Assembly: GCA_009192285.1 (NCBI GenBank)
Contig: CM018607.1
Location: 372,001-436,000, forward strand
DNA length: 64,000 nucleotides
Direction of reading: 5' to 3'
DNA from: Morchella semilibera
Taxonomy: Eukaryota > Ascomycota > Pezizomycetes > Pezizales > Morchellaceae
Within the stretch, counting starts at the first letter, position 1; every line of letters starts with the position of its first letter. The notes below the pieces were generated by a model that did not search any database, was not told the DNA's origin, and worked only from the letters and a program-made list of their open reading frames with translations. A program made the translations under genes and the position numbers. Shown piece after piece: positions 31,986 to 42,735 of this stretch.

Positions 31986-33194
31986 CATATTTACAGTTCT
32001 TTATCGCTACCATTATATTAATTAATCAAGTCTCAAGTCTGAGTTTTCCCCCAAGACCTCCGAGGCCAGCCAATGGAATAAGATAAGATAGAAAAGATCT
32101 GTTCAAAACCCTACTCACTTTTGATCCCATCACTAAACAGATTCGAGAAGTCGGAGACATTTTTTGATGGGGGAGCTTGGTCGATTGCTGTATCTTTATC
32201 TAGGGATGGAGTATTGCTGGGAACAGAGCCTCGACGGTTTCTAAGGTTTTGGCTTGAACCCCCCACATCACTATATCACTCAACTCAATTTGTCTAACAC
32301 AACTCATCGAGTGATAATCTATGACTAATCCTCCTGCACGCACACCACTCCGCAAGAATGTTGAAAAACGTTTGCGCCCTCAAAGCCCCTGGAAAAATAT
32401 CTCAATCAACTATATGTATGTAGCCACAAAACGTCTCGCCGAAAGTATAAGTAAATAAATAAATCAATAAACGCTTCGCCAGGAACACCGAGTGATAGAC
32501 TATGACTAACCCCCTCTTTTGGTTACCTAGATCACATGGCGCCGGCTCACTGGCACTCCCGGCCTCACCTAAGCACCGAGCCCCGGTTTCGGAACGATTG
32601 TTTCTTCCTAGTCGTATCCTACCTTTTGTGGATGAGATGCGGGGATGAGCCGAGGGTCCTCCGGCGGATGGAGTAGAATATAACGGGGTCAGTGCTTCGA
32701 TGGGACTGGGTGTCCTACTCTCGCTTACGTGTCCATGGGGCGATGGATATATTTAAGGAAAACTAATGATCATGATATATTATTGTGATGTCGTGAGGTG
32801 CTAGCCACGCTGGAGTATTTCATATCAATGAATTGGGTGTACGCGGTGTCGCTACAAGAACTATGTTTTCCAACAACCGGGGCATATCGAACTCCGATCC
32901 GGCTGCTGACTTCCAAGGCACGGGAAAGTGATAGTCATAGTCATATTTATTATGTTTGGGAGTCAAGTCATAACCAAACCAACCTCTCTTACCATTATGA
33001 TGGCCAAGAGGAGAGGAAATAGGCCATGCTAATCACTAGCGCTATGACCCATTTAATGCTGGCAAGAACTTCAATCATCACTCTCGTTGGGCGAAACAGG
33101 CCATATTGTTAAATAATCTTCATTGCAAATCCTTACATCACACCCAGAGAAATCTTATCAACTATATACACATATATCCTACCTCACTCGTCCC

Positions 33195-35325
33195 CTAAGC
33201 CAGAACCTCCACTCCTACCACATCCGGCGCATACTGCCACCCCGGCGCACCCACCACCAACGTATTCCCACTCCCGGCGACAAACCCATCCAGCAGCACC
33301 CCCATGCGTCCCGTATCCTGCCAGTCACCGCCCGAGATCGGGAAGCTCCACATCTTCGGCGTCCCGCCATTGACCGCAAACGTCGCATTCCTGACGTTGG
33401 TCCCCGTGCCATCCCAGGAGTTGCTGAACGCGAGATCGTAGTTGATGTAGTCGAACCACACCCACTTGCTGCCGGCCACGGTGCCGCCAGAAAGACCATT
33501 GAATGTCAATGTTGAGCCGACGACGAGGTTACCGACTTTGTAGTTTGTGGGCTTGCAACCGTCGGCGTCCGCGCACTTGCTCAGTGAGGCGCCGCCGGCG
33601 AGCGCCGCGGTCTGCGCAGAGTAGTAGACGGAGGACGTGGCGAGAGTGGTCTTGATTGCAGTGATGGCGCCTGTGGAGTCCTGGATCTTGATGGTGTTCT
33701 GGCCCGCGGGGAGCGGGAATGCAGAGATGGTGTAGGATGTGCCGGAGACGCTCAAGGTGCGGCGGGTGCTGCCGGAGATGACGGTGATTGTGCGGGCTCT
33801 AGAGCCGGTGGCTGTGACGGCGATATTGTATGTGCTGCTGGTGAGAGCATAGACGTTATTGAACGTAGTTGTTGTACTATTAATCATTGGTTAGGGGGTC
33901 AATAATCGAGTTGCAGGTAAAATAGGGTACTTACTTAGCGGACGTATACTTAGGGTTGACATATGTCCCTGCGGGCGTAGTCTGCTGGAGGACCAATAGT
34001 TTTACTCCGTGACCAGGAATTGAGGCAGTATACACGCCGTCGAGGGCGCCGAGGTCGCTGGCAGCCCAGACATCGCGCGCCTTGACGGCGCTCTGGATCC
34101 CGGCATCGGGAAGATTGACAGTGACAGTTTTTGTAACGGGCGCCCAGTTGACGACCATGAGCACCGTACGCGAGTCGGAGAGATTTCCGGCCCATACATC
34201 ATACTGCTCGAGCGTGAATCTTCGCATCAGCTTTGCGGCCTGGCCGAGCGGGTCCTGATTGATCGCCACCAGATCCTTATTACTGAGAATTTGCAGCGCC
34301 GCGGGGTCCAGCAGGTCCCCTTCCAGCGCAGCACCAATCATCAAAAGTGACTTCTCCACACACCAGATGGTAAAATGCGTCTTGGCCTCCTCCTCCGTCA
34401 GCACGCCATTGCCTATCATCAACATGTCCATGTCGTTGTAATGCCCGGGCGCCGAGTACTTTGACAGAGGCACGACCTGGTTCGTGATGCGGAAGATGGA
34501 TATCCAGGCGTTGGTGATGTCGTTTGACATGCGCCAGGAGTTTCCGATTTGGCCAGCCCACTCAGGGAGGTTGTCGCCAATGCCCCATTGGCAGATGGCG
34601 TAGACGATATCGCGAGATACAGTGTCGAGGGCGTTGGCCATGGTCTTGAAGCGTGTGGAGGGGTCTTCGTTGGGAAAGTAGACGACATTGTTGACACCGT
34701 CAGCCCAGCAGTTATCGCTGCGGGGTGGGGGGGGTATATGTCAGTGATCGGTTTAGCAACAAATTCTTGCGGGGGGGAGAGGGGAGTAATTACTATTTCA
34801 GATAATCACCTCCCCACTCTGCGAATGTCTCTGCATCGCTCTGCTCATGCCCTACCCACACCGTCAGCACCCACCTCCGCCATAACCAAGAATACACGCA
34901 AAACAGCACTTACCCAAACTCGCCTGAATCAGCGCACTCGGATGGCACTGCCACGTTCCCGCCCCCGAGTAGATCCCAAACTTGAGTCCCAGCCCATGCA
35001 CATAGTCCGCGAGCGCCGGATATCCATTAGGATAGTACGTGGTGTTCCAGGTGATCTTTCCATCTGCCGTGCGCTCGCTGGCGCTCCAGCCGCAGTCAGG
35101 GACGACGTAGTTGTAGCCGACATCCGCAAGGCCGAGGGAGAGGAGGGCGTCGGCATTCGATTTGATGACGGCCTCAGTGGCGTAGCAGTTGTAATGATTG
35201 TAGGAGTTCCAGCCCATGGGGGGCGTGAGGGTCCGCACATCGATGGCGGTGGTGAGGGTGAGGAGGAGGAGGCTAGTAGCGGAGAGGAGGGTGAAGCGAG
35301 TGGAGGTGGTCATGGTGGGTGCCAT
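33195..35325 (-). CDS. secreted alpha-galactosidase, GH27 with C-terminal CBM35-like domain
   Basis: Four exons: 35325-34914, 34851-34794, 34717-33935 and 33876-33195, giving 644 residues. The introns are 62, 76 and 58 bases. A signal peptide (LLSATSLLLLTLTTA) precedes LTPPMGWNSYNHYNC, the start of the GH27 barrel. The nucleophile motif KYDNC is rebuilt across intron 2 (Asp158), and the acid/base Asp lies in SWRMSNDI (about Asp223). The C-terminal barrel strands and the Greek-key domain follow. After a linker, residues from about 500 contain the CBM35-like galactose-binding fold with DGCKPTNYKVGNLVVG and a conserved Trp-rich strand. It hydrolyses terminal alpha-1,6-galactose from galactomannan or raffinose-type sugars outside the cell. 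A TATAAATACTA-like box lies 40-60 bases upstream. The start could also be the Met four codons downstream. Confidence 0.95.
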
Positions 35326-37646
35326 GGTGGGCGGTGTGTGAGAGCGGAGTGTGAGTTGGATATAGTATTTATATTTACTATATCGCAGGAGGGTCGTCTC
35401 TGCCCACCCACCTCATCTGCCCACTCTCTCTCATCTCGTATCAAAATATATTTCAAAACAATACCGGGCTCCTTCCATCCATTGTCGAAGTCAATCCACA
35501 ATTCTCAGCGCTTTGCTAGGACGATCCCCATCCCCCACCACCAAGTTTCCTCGAACCTCCGTGACATTCCCCCGATGCCCCGAGGATATTCTGCCTTAAT
35601 TAACCTTCCTTCCCCCGAACAGCCCCTTTCCCCGCATCCAATCTAAAGATTAGGCTATTGGTGAGATCGATAACCTCCGCATGAACATGCAGTGGGGAGA
35701 TCGTGCGTGCAAGATAGTTCAGGTACCATGATCAGTACCCGGGTTCAGGGGCCTCGGATCTAGCCAGTACCGCTGTCATAAGCCCCAGTAGACAAGGGGC
35801 CGGGATAAAGGAGGGCGGCGTTTAGCCGAGCGGTGATGCGAACGTTTGATCCTCCGGGCCGTTTGAGGGCAAGAGTACGGGAGAGCACCGGGAATAGTCC
35901 GCCGGGGCGGGGTGCGGATATTATTATATATTGTGATGATGTATTGTATCATGCCAAGAACAATAACTTGGCGCCAAGGATCACGCCCTTTGTAAAATCT
36001 TAATATCGGTATTAGATTAGCAGCTAATCAAAAGGAGATGGGACGAGGTTAGTAATATGGGTTCTTTCCTAACATATATATAACCTCTAAACCAAGGTAG
36101 AGTTAACGTTGAACGATCGTGAAGCAGAGCACCAGCAAAACGGGGACACCCCCGGCCCGGCCACGGAACTATAGCTAGGCACTGATTAATTAATTGATTA
36201 TATTCAACGTGCTGTTTGGCTTCCTAGGGCATCTGATAAGATATACCTAACATCTTCACTGATTTTTTTGTAGTAGCACATACCCATAGTATAGTGACGT
36301 CATTTTCTGGATTGTATGTGCGAGTGATAGATTGTGATTTAGTGACTATTCAGGTTTTATTTAGTAGTGAATTGGAACCGTAATTATGTGTATATTGACG
36401 GGAAATCGGCCAGTTGTTAGGCGGAGGTAAGTTCTTTATCTAGAGTGGTTACGTCAGAGGATGTCTTATTCCCATTACAGAACCTTCCGCAGACCGCAGG
36501 GACACCGGGGGGGATATGGCTGGTCCGGACACTGTATCAACGTGCGAAGGGTTAACATCGCTGGTAGAGGCTAACGGGTCAGAGGTTTGATTATACAATC
36601 TGCAACAGGTGGTCTTTTCGGTGAAGAACAGATTTCAGATCGTCCATTGGAACCTCCGTGTAAAGCCAGCTTATGTCGGCATGCGAATGTACTAATAAAG
36701 AACGTAGCTAGCGCAGTAATATAAGATTAGATGCGAAAGTGGAATGTGTATGGTGGGAAATCAAACATCACCACTAGGAGATTTACTTCAATGGGGCCAG
36801 GACTTCTTTAGTCAGTTTCCCCCCGACGTTTCCTCAGTAATGTGATTCTATAGATCTAACCTATATATGGAGATTAGTACTGATATTCTTTGATAAGCCT
36901 CTCGTCTATGCTGCTGGCGCGTTATGTTATTCTATCCAGAGGCACTCCGTCCGCTAGAAGCTATTCTCGTTCCTCTACTTATGCCTTAGAGACAGGTGAG
37001 AAGATTATCGAGAAGAAGAAACTATCAGGTTGGAATGTTGTGATGTGTGCTGATCGTGACCATAACCCTAGGCCTAGTATTCCACCAGTGCACGTGTTCC
37101 AGAACGCCTCCGCGCATAGGCCCAACCATCAACGACCGGGAGTTGTGTGACCTAGGTGTGGCACGAGGTGGTGGAAACCGCCGAGTCTAAGATCATGTTA
37201 ACGTTCCTGAGGTAAAGGATAATCCCAAGTGCAAGTTCAGGCATTCAAAGCGCTCATGATACAAATGGGCAGAAACTCCCGAGCAGTCCCCAACAATAGT
37301 CTTAGACAAAGAACTCATTCCCCCACTTTTACACAACTCGACACATTCGCGTCAATAAGAATTGCATCTCGGGGCGGGTGCGGGAAACTAGCTGTAGTTC
37401 CCGGCCCGGACATGAGCACAGTAATGCACGATATCAATATTAAGTACATGCTATAGCGCTATTGCGACCTTCGATCGCCCCAAACAATCTCATATTCCCC
37501 AGCTTCTTGTGTATGGTTGTTGGCCGCCGGCATAAACCATAAGGAGATGTGCAGCTAGTCATGCATATAGTTCCATATGTGTATGTAGATAGGTCGATCA
37601 GGTCCTCCTCTAGATGTCGGAGACTAGCTTAGCGTATAATGTAATC

Positions 37647-37733
37647 CGTTGCGCTGCAGCAGGGGAATTCTCTACCAAATCTGTCTAAATACTGCCTCTG
37701 GTTGGCTCATACGTCCCCTGCTGCAACGCAACG
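37647..37733. mobile_element. MITE with TIR CGTTGCGCTGCAGCAGGGG, copy 1
   Basis: An 87-bp palindromic element whose 19-base ends, CGTTGCGCTGCAGCAGGGG and CCCCTGCTGCAACGCAACG, are inverted copies with one mismatch. The interior includes CTCTGGTTGGC, also present in the copy at 40403-40500. Confidence 0.8.
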
Positions 37734-37763
37734 AAAAATTGGAGATCAAAATTGCTATAAGCA

Positions 37764-37800
37764 GACCTGATCTACGCCCTTCAACCAATCGTGAAGGAGG
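37764..37800 (+). repeat. 37-bp dispersed repeat, copy 1
   Basis: An exact 37-base match in the same orientation with 49676-49712, starting GACCTGATCTACGCCC. It is adjacent to the palindromic elements at 37647-38043; origin unknown. Confidence 0.85.
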
Positions 37801-37858
37801 TAATCCCTGGCCGGAGATAGTCAATTTTTTGAGTTTTTGCGGTACTACGGCAAGTTGT

Positions 37859-37944
37859 TGTACTACGGTGTCAAGGGTAAGTGAGTAGAACGTAGCAACG
37901 CAAACCGCCGAGTTCTACTCACTTACCCTTCACACCGTAGTACA
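37859..37944. mobile_element. short palindromic element TGTACTACG, copy 2
   Basis: A long hairpin: TGTACTACGGTGT plus AAGGGTAAGTGAGTAGAAC pairs with GTTCTACTCACTTACCCTT plus CACCGTAGTACA around a loop of about 20 bases, with a 2-base bulge. Family of 24654-24748. Confidence 0.75.
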
Positions 37945-38043
37945 GCGATGGGGAAAATTATTGTAGAAGTATGGTGCGAGTCCTATTGGCTGGGGCAGCC
38001 ACCTAAACCCTGTTTTAGGCCCCAATGATTTTCCCCACCGCTG
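37943..38043. mobile_element. MITE with TIR CAGCGATGGGGAAAAT
   Basis: A 101-bp element with CAGCGATGGGGAAAAT inverted against ATTTTCCCCACCGCTG (one mismatch). It abuts the previous element directly and its CAGNG start suggests hAT ancestry. Confidence 0.7.
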
Positions 38044-38435
38044 TATAAATCTTTAAGAGTTCTTGGCGCATAGTTGGATGCAGCAAAACCTCGTTTCTAT
38101 TTTCTTGCAGCATGTAGGCGCACCTCATTCATGCATGTCGGAAACCCCAAACCAGTAGTATGGACCGGCGGGAAGGTTCCTGGTGCAGTAGAGTATGGAG
38201 GTTGATTCACGAGCTAGTTATTCTCTTGACCACCTCTAATAGGGCGTTGTCCGCGCGATAGTAATTAGACTATGCTAAATGCAATAAATGCTATATACCA
38301 CTTCTGTATATATATCATAAACCTTCTCCTGCTTGAACTACATAATATAAGTTACATAGAGCACCTCAATCACTCAAAGTCGAAACATCCCTCAATTGCA
38401 ATCCATCCACCTGTTCTCGCATTCCAACCGCAAAC

Positions 38436-39229
38436 ATGACTTTAAGAATAGAATTTAATGCAGGTGATAACACATATCTAAACGGGCTTGATATCCGGCT
38501 TCATCTCGGTACTAAACCGTCCACCGAAACAGTGAGTTCTAGATACACTATCAATATCTCTAATAAGAGCGCTGTCGACAAAGACTTCATGATTTTCACT
38601 GGAGAACCGCAAGTGAACGGCAGTATGGGAAGCAACCCAATTACATACGTTTTTATGGACGGCCTTATCGGTTCGGGAAACACTGGAAGCTTCGAGTTCT
38701 CCTCCGACACCTACGCGGTCTGTATGCAGAAGACGGGAAGGGGCGTCCCACAGATCAGCACCAGAGGACCTGTTCGTCTTGGTACCCAGAATTATAAGGG
38801 GGACTCTCTCCGTATCGCTTTGCAAAATGGTATTCCTAGATTCGTCGATAACGACCCGTCCAACGCCGGGGAGGGTGCGTTTCAGATTTCCACAGGGCCC
38901 GACTTCGATCAGGGGAGTAAGTGAAAATAAGGATATCTCGGATTAGTAGTGCTGCTTTACTGAGAGAAAATCCAGGCAAAATATACATTGGAGTCGGCCT
39001 CAAGCAAGATAACGGTCAAGTCGCCATGGTCGCTGGTGTCGAGGCAAGCCCGAACGCCACGGTGTCATTCGTGCCTTCCACCGCATGTTATGCTGCTCCC
39101 GGAAATTCCAAGTCTGGCACCGTCATTGATGCCAGTCAGGTGAGCAACAAAGCAACATTTGATTTTGCCTACCGTAGCAATAGTGCTACTGCCCAATATA
39201 ATCCGAATGGCACTTGGACCCAGGCGTAG
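38436..39229 (+). CDS. hypothetical beta-rich protein, paralogue A
   Basis: Two exons, 38436-38916 and 38976-39229 with a 59-base GT-AG intron; 244 residues. No signal peptide or membrane segment. The sequence is rich in Ser, Thr, Asn and Gly with alternating hydrophobics, typical of beta-sandwich proteins. Landmarks shared with the minus-strand gene at 47063-47774 are: N-terminal INISNKSAVDKDFMIFTG, central GPVRLGT...KGDSLRI, G(A/E)...ISTGPDFDQG at the intron position, and C-terminal TFDFAYRSNSA...YNPNGTWT. The intron phase and place are conserved in both. Function not recognised; a cytosolic lectin-like or effector fold is possible but unproven. TATATA boxes lie 110-140 bases upstream. Confidence 0.8.
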
Positions 39230-40068
39230 CCGCAATTGAGGGGCTGTGGTAGCGGCCGACGTCCTGTGCATGTGGCCGGGAGTTTGTAGGCCGGAGGGCC
39301 GGATTGCCAGTTTGGAATATTTGCTATTTTTTTCTCAGTTTGAGGGGCTTTGTCTTTTTATCGAATTTAAGCATGAAATTGAACATATCTCAGGGAAATA
39401 TTTCAACATTAATGTCCTTAGTAGCTTCAAGACTTCTGCTGTTGCGAGCGAGCTGGAAACAAGGAATAGGTTTTTGATCCCATCAATATATATGCTTGTA
39501 ATTACACACTGTGGGCCGAACAATTGCAAGCAGATCTAAAAATGGGCCTATATCTTTTTTGCAGTAGGATTTAAGTATACTAGGATGGCTTGATTTAAAG
39601 AGTGTTACTTATTCCAATGTCAATATTATGGGTTTGGTCGATAATTATCCTGCGTCAATGAGTACTCGAGCAGCGTGTACATCATACAGGTGTAGTGGGT
39701 ATGTACGCATATTTCCATTATTATTATTGTTATTATATACATGAGGGTTATATGCATGAGGGTTGATGATTGAATCGACACTCCGGATCGATTGGAGGTG
39801 GATTGGGGACTAGCTAGAGCTGCCAGGTGTGGAATACAGACGAAGTACTTGCCTCGCACCCTGGTACTTCACCCCTCCCTACGCCCCCTCCATCAATATC
39901 TACATACAATTTTACACTTAAGTCATCTCGCCACATATTATACACATACACTGGAAGTGTCGATCTGGATGCATGGAAATCTCTCCCACCCATTAGCGTG
40001 CCTTATCCACCAACATAGGGCAGAAATGAGGGAATTATAGCACAGCTAAGAATTTATTGCCTGGTGGG

Positions 40069-40187
40069 GCTCAGAATCTGGTGCTTTGCAGCCTTGGCAA
40101 ACTTTGGTCAAAACTTACTGTTTGTGGGAGTTTCTTGTTGAAATCTCAACTGTAGCATTACCCTACCTGGCAATGCAGATTCTGAGC
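40069..40187. repeat. 119-bp inverted-repeat element
   Basis: GCTCAGAATCTG at the left is perfectly inverted as CAGATTCTGAGC at the right. The flanking TGCCTGGTGGG and CCTGGCAATG extend the similarity weakly. A possible MITE without a clear target duplication. Confidence 0.5.
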
Positions 40188-40402
40188 ATGTTTCGGCGAT
40201 AAACGAGGCTGTTTACCCTCACCTAAATTACAATCGAGATCACATATATATTTATGAGTGAGAGTCATGTGCCTCATACAGATAGCCCCTCTCGGCGCCG
40301 GGGCAGAAAGGTTCCATGCATTGATCGAGTTTCGGCCTTTGTATTAGAGTGTTCGCATTGGTACGGTACGTCGACTTTTGACATTCTAGCGTTGAGAAAT
40401 TT

Positions 40403-40500
40403 CGTTGCGCTGCAGCAAGGGCTGTTTACACCAAAAACTTTCAGATTGACGTCTAAAGGTGGGCTCTGGTTGGCCTCTTTACCCCTGCTGTCTCGCAACG
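40403..40500. mobile_element. MITE with TIR CGTTGCGCTGCAGCAAGGG, copy 2
   Basis: A 98-bp relative of the element at 37647-37733, with ends CGTTGCGCTGCAGCAAGGG and CCCCTGCTGTCTCGCAACG and shared interior GGGCTCTGGTTGGC. Confidence 0.75.
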
Positions 40501-41061
40501 AATCATTTCAGATAACACGGCACAGAGTGAGGCGGGGCGCCCATGCAACCGCACTCTAGAGTAGAGTACTACTACATGTATACATACACAGCGATATGAA
40601 TGATCTATGGAAAAGCAGTTAAATGGTGCACAGATATTTTCCCCATACAATTCTGACACCCTTGTTTTCCATTGATCATTCCCAGTGCACCGCTGTATAG
40701 TATGTACTCTACATGTAGCTAGCTGCCTACATGCAGCTTCCACCAAGCGGGGGCCGGGGCTTTCAGCTCAACCGTTTCACAGCGTTTTTGAACACAACCG
40801 CACCAATATGTGTTGATTTTCCTATTGAAGATTCTACTCTAATCACCAGGTCTCGGCATATATTGCATGCCATATAGAAGGGTTGTTTTGGCAGTTTCTT
40901 GTGACGTGTATGCAGCTGAGTATCAGTTCTAAGAAAGTTAAAAGTAAACTACCCATTAATTCGTATGAGCCAGTTAATTATAACGTTAATCAGTCGGAAA
41001 CAAAATCGGAAGGGATAATTTGATGATTTAATTTTGATCTAGCAAGTCTACGGGAGCTAGA

Positions 41062-41073
41062 AACCCTAACCCT
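41062..41073. repeat. interstitial telomere-like motif
   Basis: AACCCTAACCCT, two C-rich telomere units. Confidence 0.55.
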
Positions 41074-42029
41074 GGAGCCCTCAGCGGGTGAGGGTACCTC
41101 TTATTCAACTTCAAATGATGCAATCAACATCAAATGTCAGGGTCATCGCGAAATAAGTTAAATTCCGGTGACATAATCTTGCAAATATAACAGCTCCGTG
41201 ATGAAAGGGAAGTTTGAGGATTCTGATGGATATGATCTCACCGTTAGGACCTTGATGTTTTTTAGTTGGAACGTATAGCGGGATGAAAGATAGAAGCTTA
41301 AGAGGGAAAAAAAAGGGCCCTTGTATTAAAACAACCCCTGTCTGGATATGACTTTTCTGCGTTGGTTAATTAGGCTCATATATCAAGTAGAAGAATCATG
41401 GCCATGGATAATTTGTCGACGATTAAACGCAAGTCCAAGCTCTAGAGTAACAGAGACCGGCAACCGACCGAAGCCTCAGTTTTTATTTATTTTGGTACTT
41501 CATTAAGTTGTGTTAAAAGCTAACGGGGCCTTCTGCAGCTCTCGATCCACTAGCTAGGCCTTTTGCTAATTCTGAGACTTCAAGTCAACACAATTAACCA
41601 CCTACCCATTAGAATCGTGCTATAACTACCCACTCTACTGCTAGCGTTCTTTATATTCCCTAATCAACTTATAGAAGTTAGGGGTTAGGCATCTTGGTAT
41701 TACATCGAGAGGACAAGCAGCTTAGTACCGCATAAGACGTCAAAACCTTCTTTATGAATAGGTAGGTATGCCCCCTCATGCATATGTACTAGCTTGAAAA
41801 GGTAACTTCGACCTCTTGTGTGACCGGCTGTGTGTGACCTAAGTCCTCAAGCCCTGAGTCTCCCGTAATGGTACTATAGTACTACGTATACATGATGTAG
41901 TGCCTAGGGCATTCTCTTAGATATATCATATCGATTCCTATGTGCTACCTACAAAAAGGATTCCTCTAAAGTCGCGATCGATACACCCTCTAGGCTTTCT
42001 TACGCTATAGGTAGAGGTTTATTGCCTTA

Positions 42030-42373
42030 GTATTGCCAGGTTTCAAAAATAACTGCGCACCCTGGTCTGTATGGAAAAGTAGCGTTTTTTGAGCGTATCT
42101 TCTCATACTAGGAGTACCCCATCTCTAAAACTCGTGTTACAAACTGCCAAAGTTGTTGGACTTTGTATGGTTGCTATGTGGGTTACTAACATGCAAAAAG
42201 GGGCTCACTTTGAAAACTCACCACCCCACAATTAAACCACATGGGATGCAGTTGTGACAAGTATATGATTGTGTTCCTAGCGCCCTGAAGATATTCTCTG
42301 GATTATATGAGAGGATACCCTCAAAACAGCGTTCTTTTTCTATACAAATTGGGGTGCGCAGTTATGGCAATAC
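42030..42373. mobile_element. Tc1/mariner-like MITE with TIR TTGCCATAACTGCGCACCC
   Basis: The right end reads GGGGTGCGCAGTTATGGCAA followed by TA. The left end reads TA then TTGCCA, a short insertion, and AACTGCGCACCC. Subterminal TGTATGGAAAA and the CTCTCATATAA region also pair with the opposite end. About 340 bp, no coding. A TA duplication and these ends fit the Tc1/mariner superfamily. Confidence 0.7.
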
Positions 42374-42735
42374 CAGATGTCATGTAAAGAGGAAGCCGAT
42401 GTCCCCCCAATATGACAGGAAACAAGAGCCCAGAAATGCAACCTGCAAAGCAGGGTCCCGGTCTGTGTACACCATCGTGAAAGAGAGGCTAATACCATTA
42501 AAACTCATTTCAGAGCCTTCTTACCTGCGCCGCCCAAGTAACAACCCCATGAATTACAAATGTAGAAATATAGTGGTGACTGAAATAGGGCTTTGCGCAA
42601 GTGTCCCCCTAGTCCAGTATCGCGCCCCCCCCCCCCCGCTTCAGAACGCGATTATGACTATATAAGTTGCAATGCCCATGGTTGCGACCATGGGCTCAAA
42701 CAGGACCTGGTAGATGCTCCAACCTATTCAACGCA

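Larger units (their letters stand above)
29191..33194. other. intergenic with kinase relic and long T tract
   Basis: About 4 kb. It contains the protein kinase relic near 30330-30850, a 29-base T run at 31930-31958 and an adjacent telomere-like motif. Nothing else is recognised. Confidence 0.5.
35326..38435. other. intergenic with palindromic elements
   Basis: 3.1 kb without a recognised gene. It contains three inverted-repeat elements packed between 37647 and 38043 and a 37-bp repeat shared with 49676-49712. The 86-codon frame at 36890-37150 has no recognisable family. Confidence 0.5.
39230..42735. other. intergenic with MITEs
   Basis: Contains inverted-repeat elements at 40069-40187, 40403-40500 and 42030-42373 and a telomere-like motif at 41062-41073. 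The short frames have no recognised family. Confidence 0.5.

Noticed and set aside
34549-35646. 365-codon plus-strand open frame
   Set aside because: Antisense of the alpha-galactosidase exons; composition is low-complexity and the real gene has catalytic motifs and consistent splicing on the other strand.
36890-37150. 86-codon frame with a basic, His/Pro-rich tail
   Set aside because: No recognisable motif, starts at a non-ATG codon, and there is no splice or promoter support.
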